NCBI GenBank assembly: GCA_947441105.1
Contig: CANESN010000065.1
Span: 1 to 5,462 of the forward strand
Source of the DNA: Micrococcales bacterium
GTDB lineage: Bacteria; Actinomycetota; Actinomycetes; Actinomycetales; Microbacteriaceae
DNA: 5,462 nt
Direction of reading: 5' to 3'
Below are positions 4,698-5,462 of the stretch, piece by piece. Position numbers and translations under genes: made by a program. Position 1 is the stretch's first letter. Every line of letters begins with the position of its first letter. Under the pieces are notes generated by a model. The model did no database searches and was not told where the DNA came from. It saw nothing but the letters and a program-made list of their open reading frames with translations.

Positions 4698-5462
4698 ATG
4701 GCAGCCAAGAAATCCAAAGGTCTACTAGCCCTACTCGGCAAGAAGAAGTCCAAGAAGTCCGAATCCGGCGAGCGCCGAGACCTCAAGCTGTTCGAAGCAA
4801 TGAGCAACGGCGAGCCTTACGGCGACACAGAACTACAACGCAGTGCAAAAGACCACCTTTGGATGCACTTCACTCGCCACTCCCCCTATCAGACCAAAGA
4901 CATGACCATCATCACCAGGGGTGAAGGACACTACCTCTGGGATTCCAAGGGCAACAAAGTAATTGATGGCCTAAGTGGTCTATTCGCAGTAAATGCTGGT
5001 CACGGTCACCAGGAACTTGCTGATGCGGCTGCCAAGCAAATGATGGAGCTGGACTTCATGCCGCTTTGGGCTTATGCCCACCCGCGCGCAATTGAGCTTG
5101 CAGAGCGCCTGCTTAGCTATGCGCCAAAAGATCTAAACCGAATCTTTTTCACCACCGGCGGTGGCGAGGCGGTTGAAACTGCCTGGAAGGTTGCGAAGCA
5201 GTACTACAAGCTCAAGGGCAAGCCAACTAAGACCAAGGTCATCTCTCGCATGACCGCCTACCACGGCACCAGCCACGGAGCTCTATCGATCACCGGTATT
5301 GCAGCCATGAAGGCAATGTTTGAGCCGCTAGTGCCATCAACCGTTCGCGTTCCAAACACCAACTGGTACCGCTCCAAGCACTTGTTCAAAACCGAAGAGG
5401 AGTTTGGCCTTTGGGCAGCGAACCGCATCGAGGAAGCTATCTTGATGGAGGGGCCAGACACC
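4698..5462 (+). CDS. Class III PLP-dependent aminotransferase, probable putrescine aminotransferase (5' part)
   Basis: The first 255 codons are present and the gene runs off the right edge before the catalytic lysine. Family blocks include LWMHFTRHSPYQ (54-65), GEGHYLWDSKGNKVIDGLSGLFAVNAGHG (75-103, key GLSGL), the PLP phosphate-binding TTGGGEAVETAWKVAKQY (152-169), cofactor-stacking AYHGTSHGALSITG (187-200) and EGPDT at the edge. These fit the omega-amino acid/putrescine-pyruvate transaminase group (SpuC-like), which would make 4-aminobutanal for the dehydrogenase across the control region. Residues 1-28 are unusually lysine-rich (MAAKKSKGLLALLGKKKSKK and onward). ATG at 4698 has a weak AAGAG 8 nt upstream; ATG at 4800 (codon 35) would give a more family-like N-terminus but lacks a ribosome binding site. 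It lies 42 bp after the regulator, in the same frame, with no terminator between. Beta-alanine or taurine-pyruvate transaminase are alternatives. Confidence 0.88.
   Translation, partial: MAAKKSKGLLALLGKKKSKKSESGERRDLKLFEAMSNGEPYGDTELQRSAKDHLWMHFTRHSPYQTKDMTIITRGEGHYLWDSKGNKVIDGLSGLFAVNAGHGHQELADAAAKQMMELDFMPLWAYAHPRAIELAERLLSYAPKDLNRIFFTTGGGEAVETAWKVAKQYYKLKGKPTKTKVISRMTAYHGTSHGALSITGIAAMKAMFEPLVPSTVRVPNTNWYRSKHLFKTEEEFGLWAANRIEEAILMEGPDT

Noticed and set aside
5258..5461. Minus-strand open frame of 67 codons at the right edge
   Set aside because: It is antisense to the aminotransferase, whose PLP-binding blocks continue to the window edge in the plus-strand frame.
1..5462. The tetranucleotide CTAG seemed frequent (CCTAGG, TCTAG and similar)
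   Set aside because: A hand count gives about 22 copies, close to what the base composition would predict for this length. It is not enriched, although many bacteria avoid this word.

Overview
This 5.46 kb window is a compact polyamine (putrescine/spermidine-type) uptake and catabolism locus, built as two divergent transcription units around one 137 bp control region (4027-4163). The gene content and several protein signatures suggest an actinobacterium: a Tat-type lipoprotein solute-binding protein with a long N-region, an aminotransferase with the KDHLWMHFTR and TTGGGEAVETAWK blocks, frequent GTG starts, and an Lrp-family gene next to the catabolic genes. Base composition looks only moderately GC-rich by eye, which would fit a small-genome freshwater or marine Microbacteriaceae relative (Rhodoluna/Aquiluna-like). 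That placement is an inference from memory of such loci and was not tested.

Minus-strand unit, read right to left: gamma-aminobutyraldehyde dehydrogenase (2590-4026), a 137 bp spacer with an RBS-proximal hairpin and a second dyad, a PotD/PotF-type binding lipoprotein (1217-2452), a PotA-type ATPase (86-1216, its GTG directly abutting the potD stop), and the first 26 codons of what is most likely the PotB permease (1-80, running off the left edge). Plus-strand unit: an Lrp/AsnC regulator (4164-4655) and, 42 bp later, a class III PLP aminotransferase (4698 to the right edge, cut before its catalytic lysine).

Together the genes describe a simple route. The ABC transporter imports polyamine, the aminotransferase deaminates putrescine to 4-aminobutanal (cyclising to 1-pyrroline), and the dehydrogenase oxidises it to GABA. 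No glutamylation enzymes (PuuA type) are seen, so this is the direct transaminase route. The next steps, GABA to succinate, are not in the window.

The most striking non-coding element is a 36 bp near-perfect palindrome at 4109-4144 in the divergent region. Its centre reads as a perfect TTGACA -35 box for the regulator and as TTGTCA for the dehydrogenase operon on the other strand. It is a strong candidate for the autoregulatory and pathway operator of the Lrp protein. No RNA genes, mobile elements or CRISPR arrays are visible, and no wholly new system is evident. The novelty lies in the regulatory architecture and in a lysine-rich N-terminal extension on the aminotransferase.
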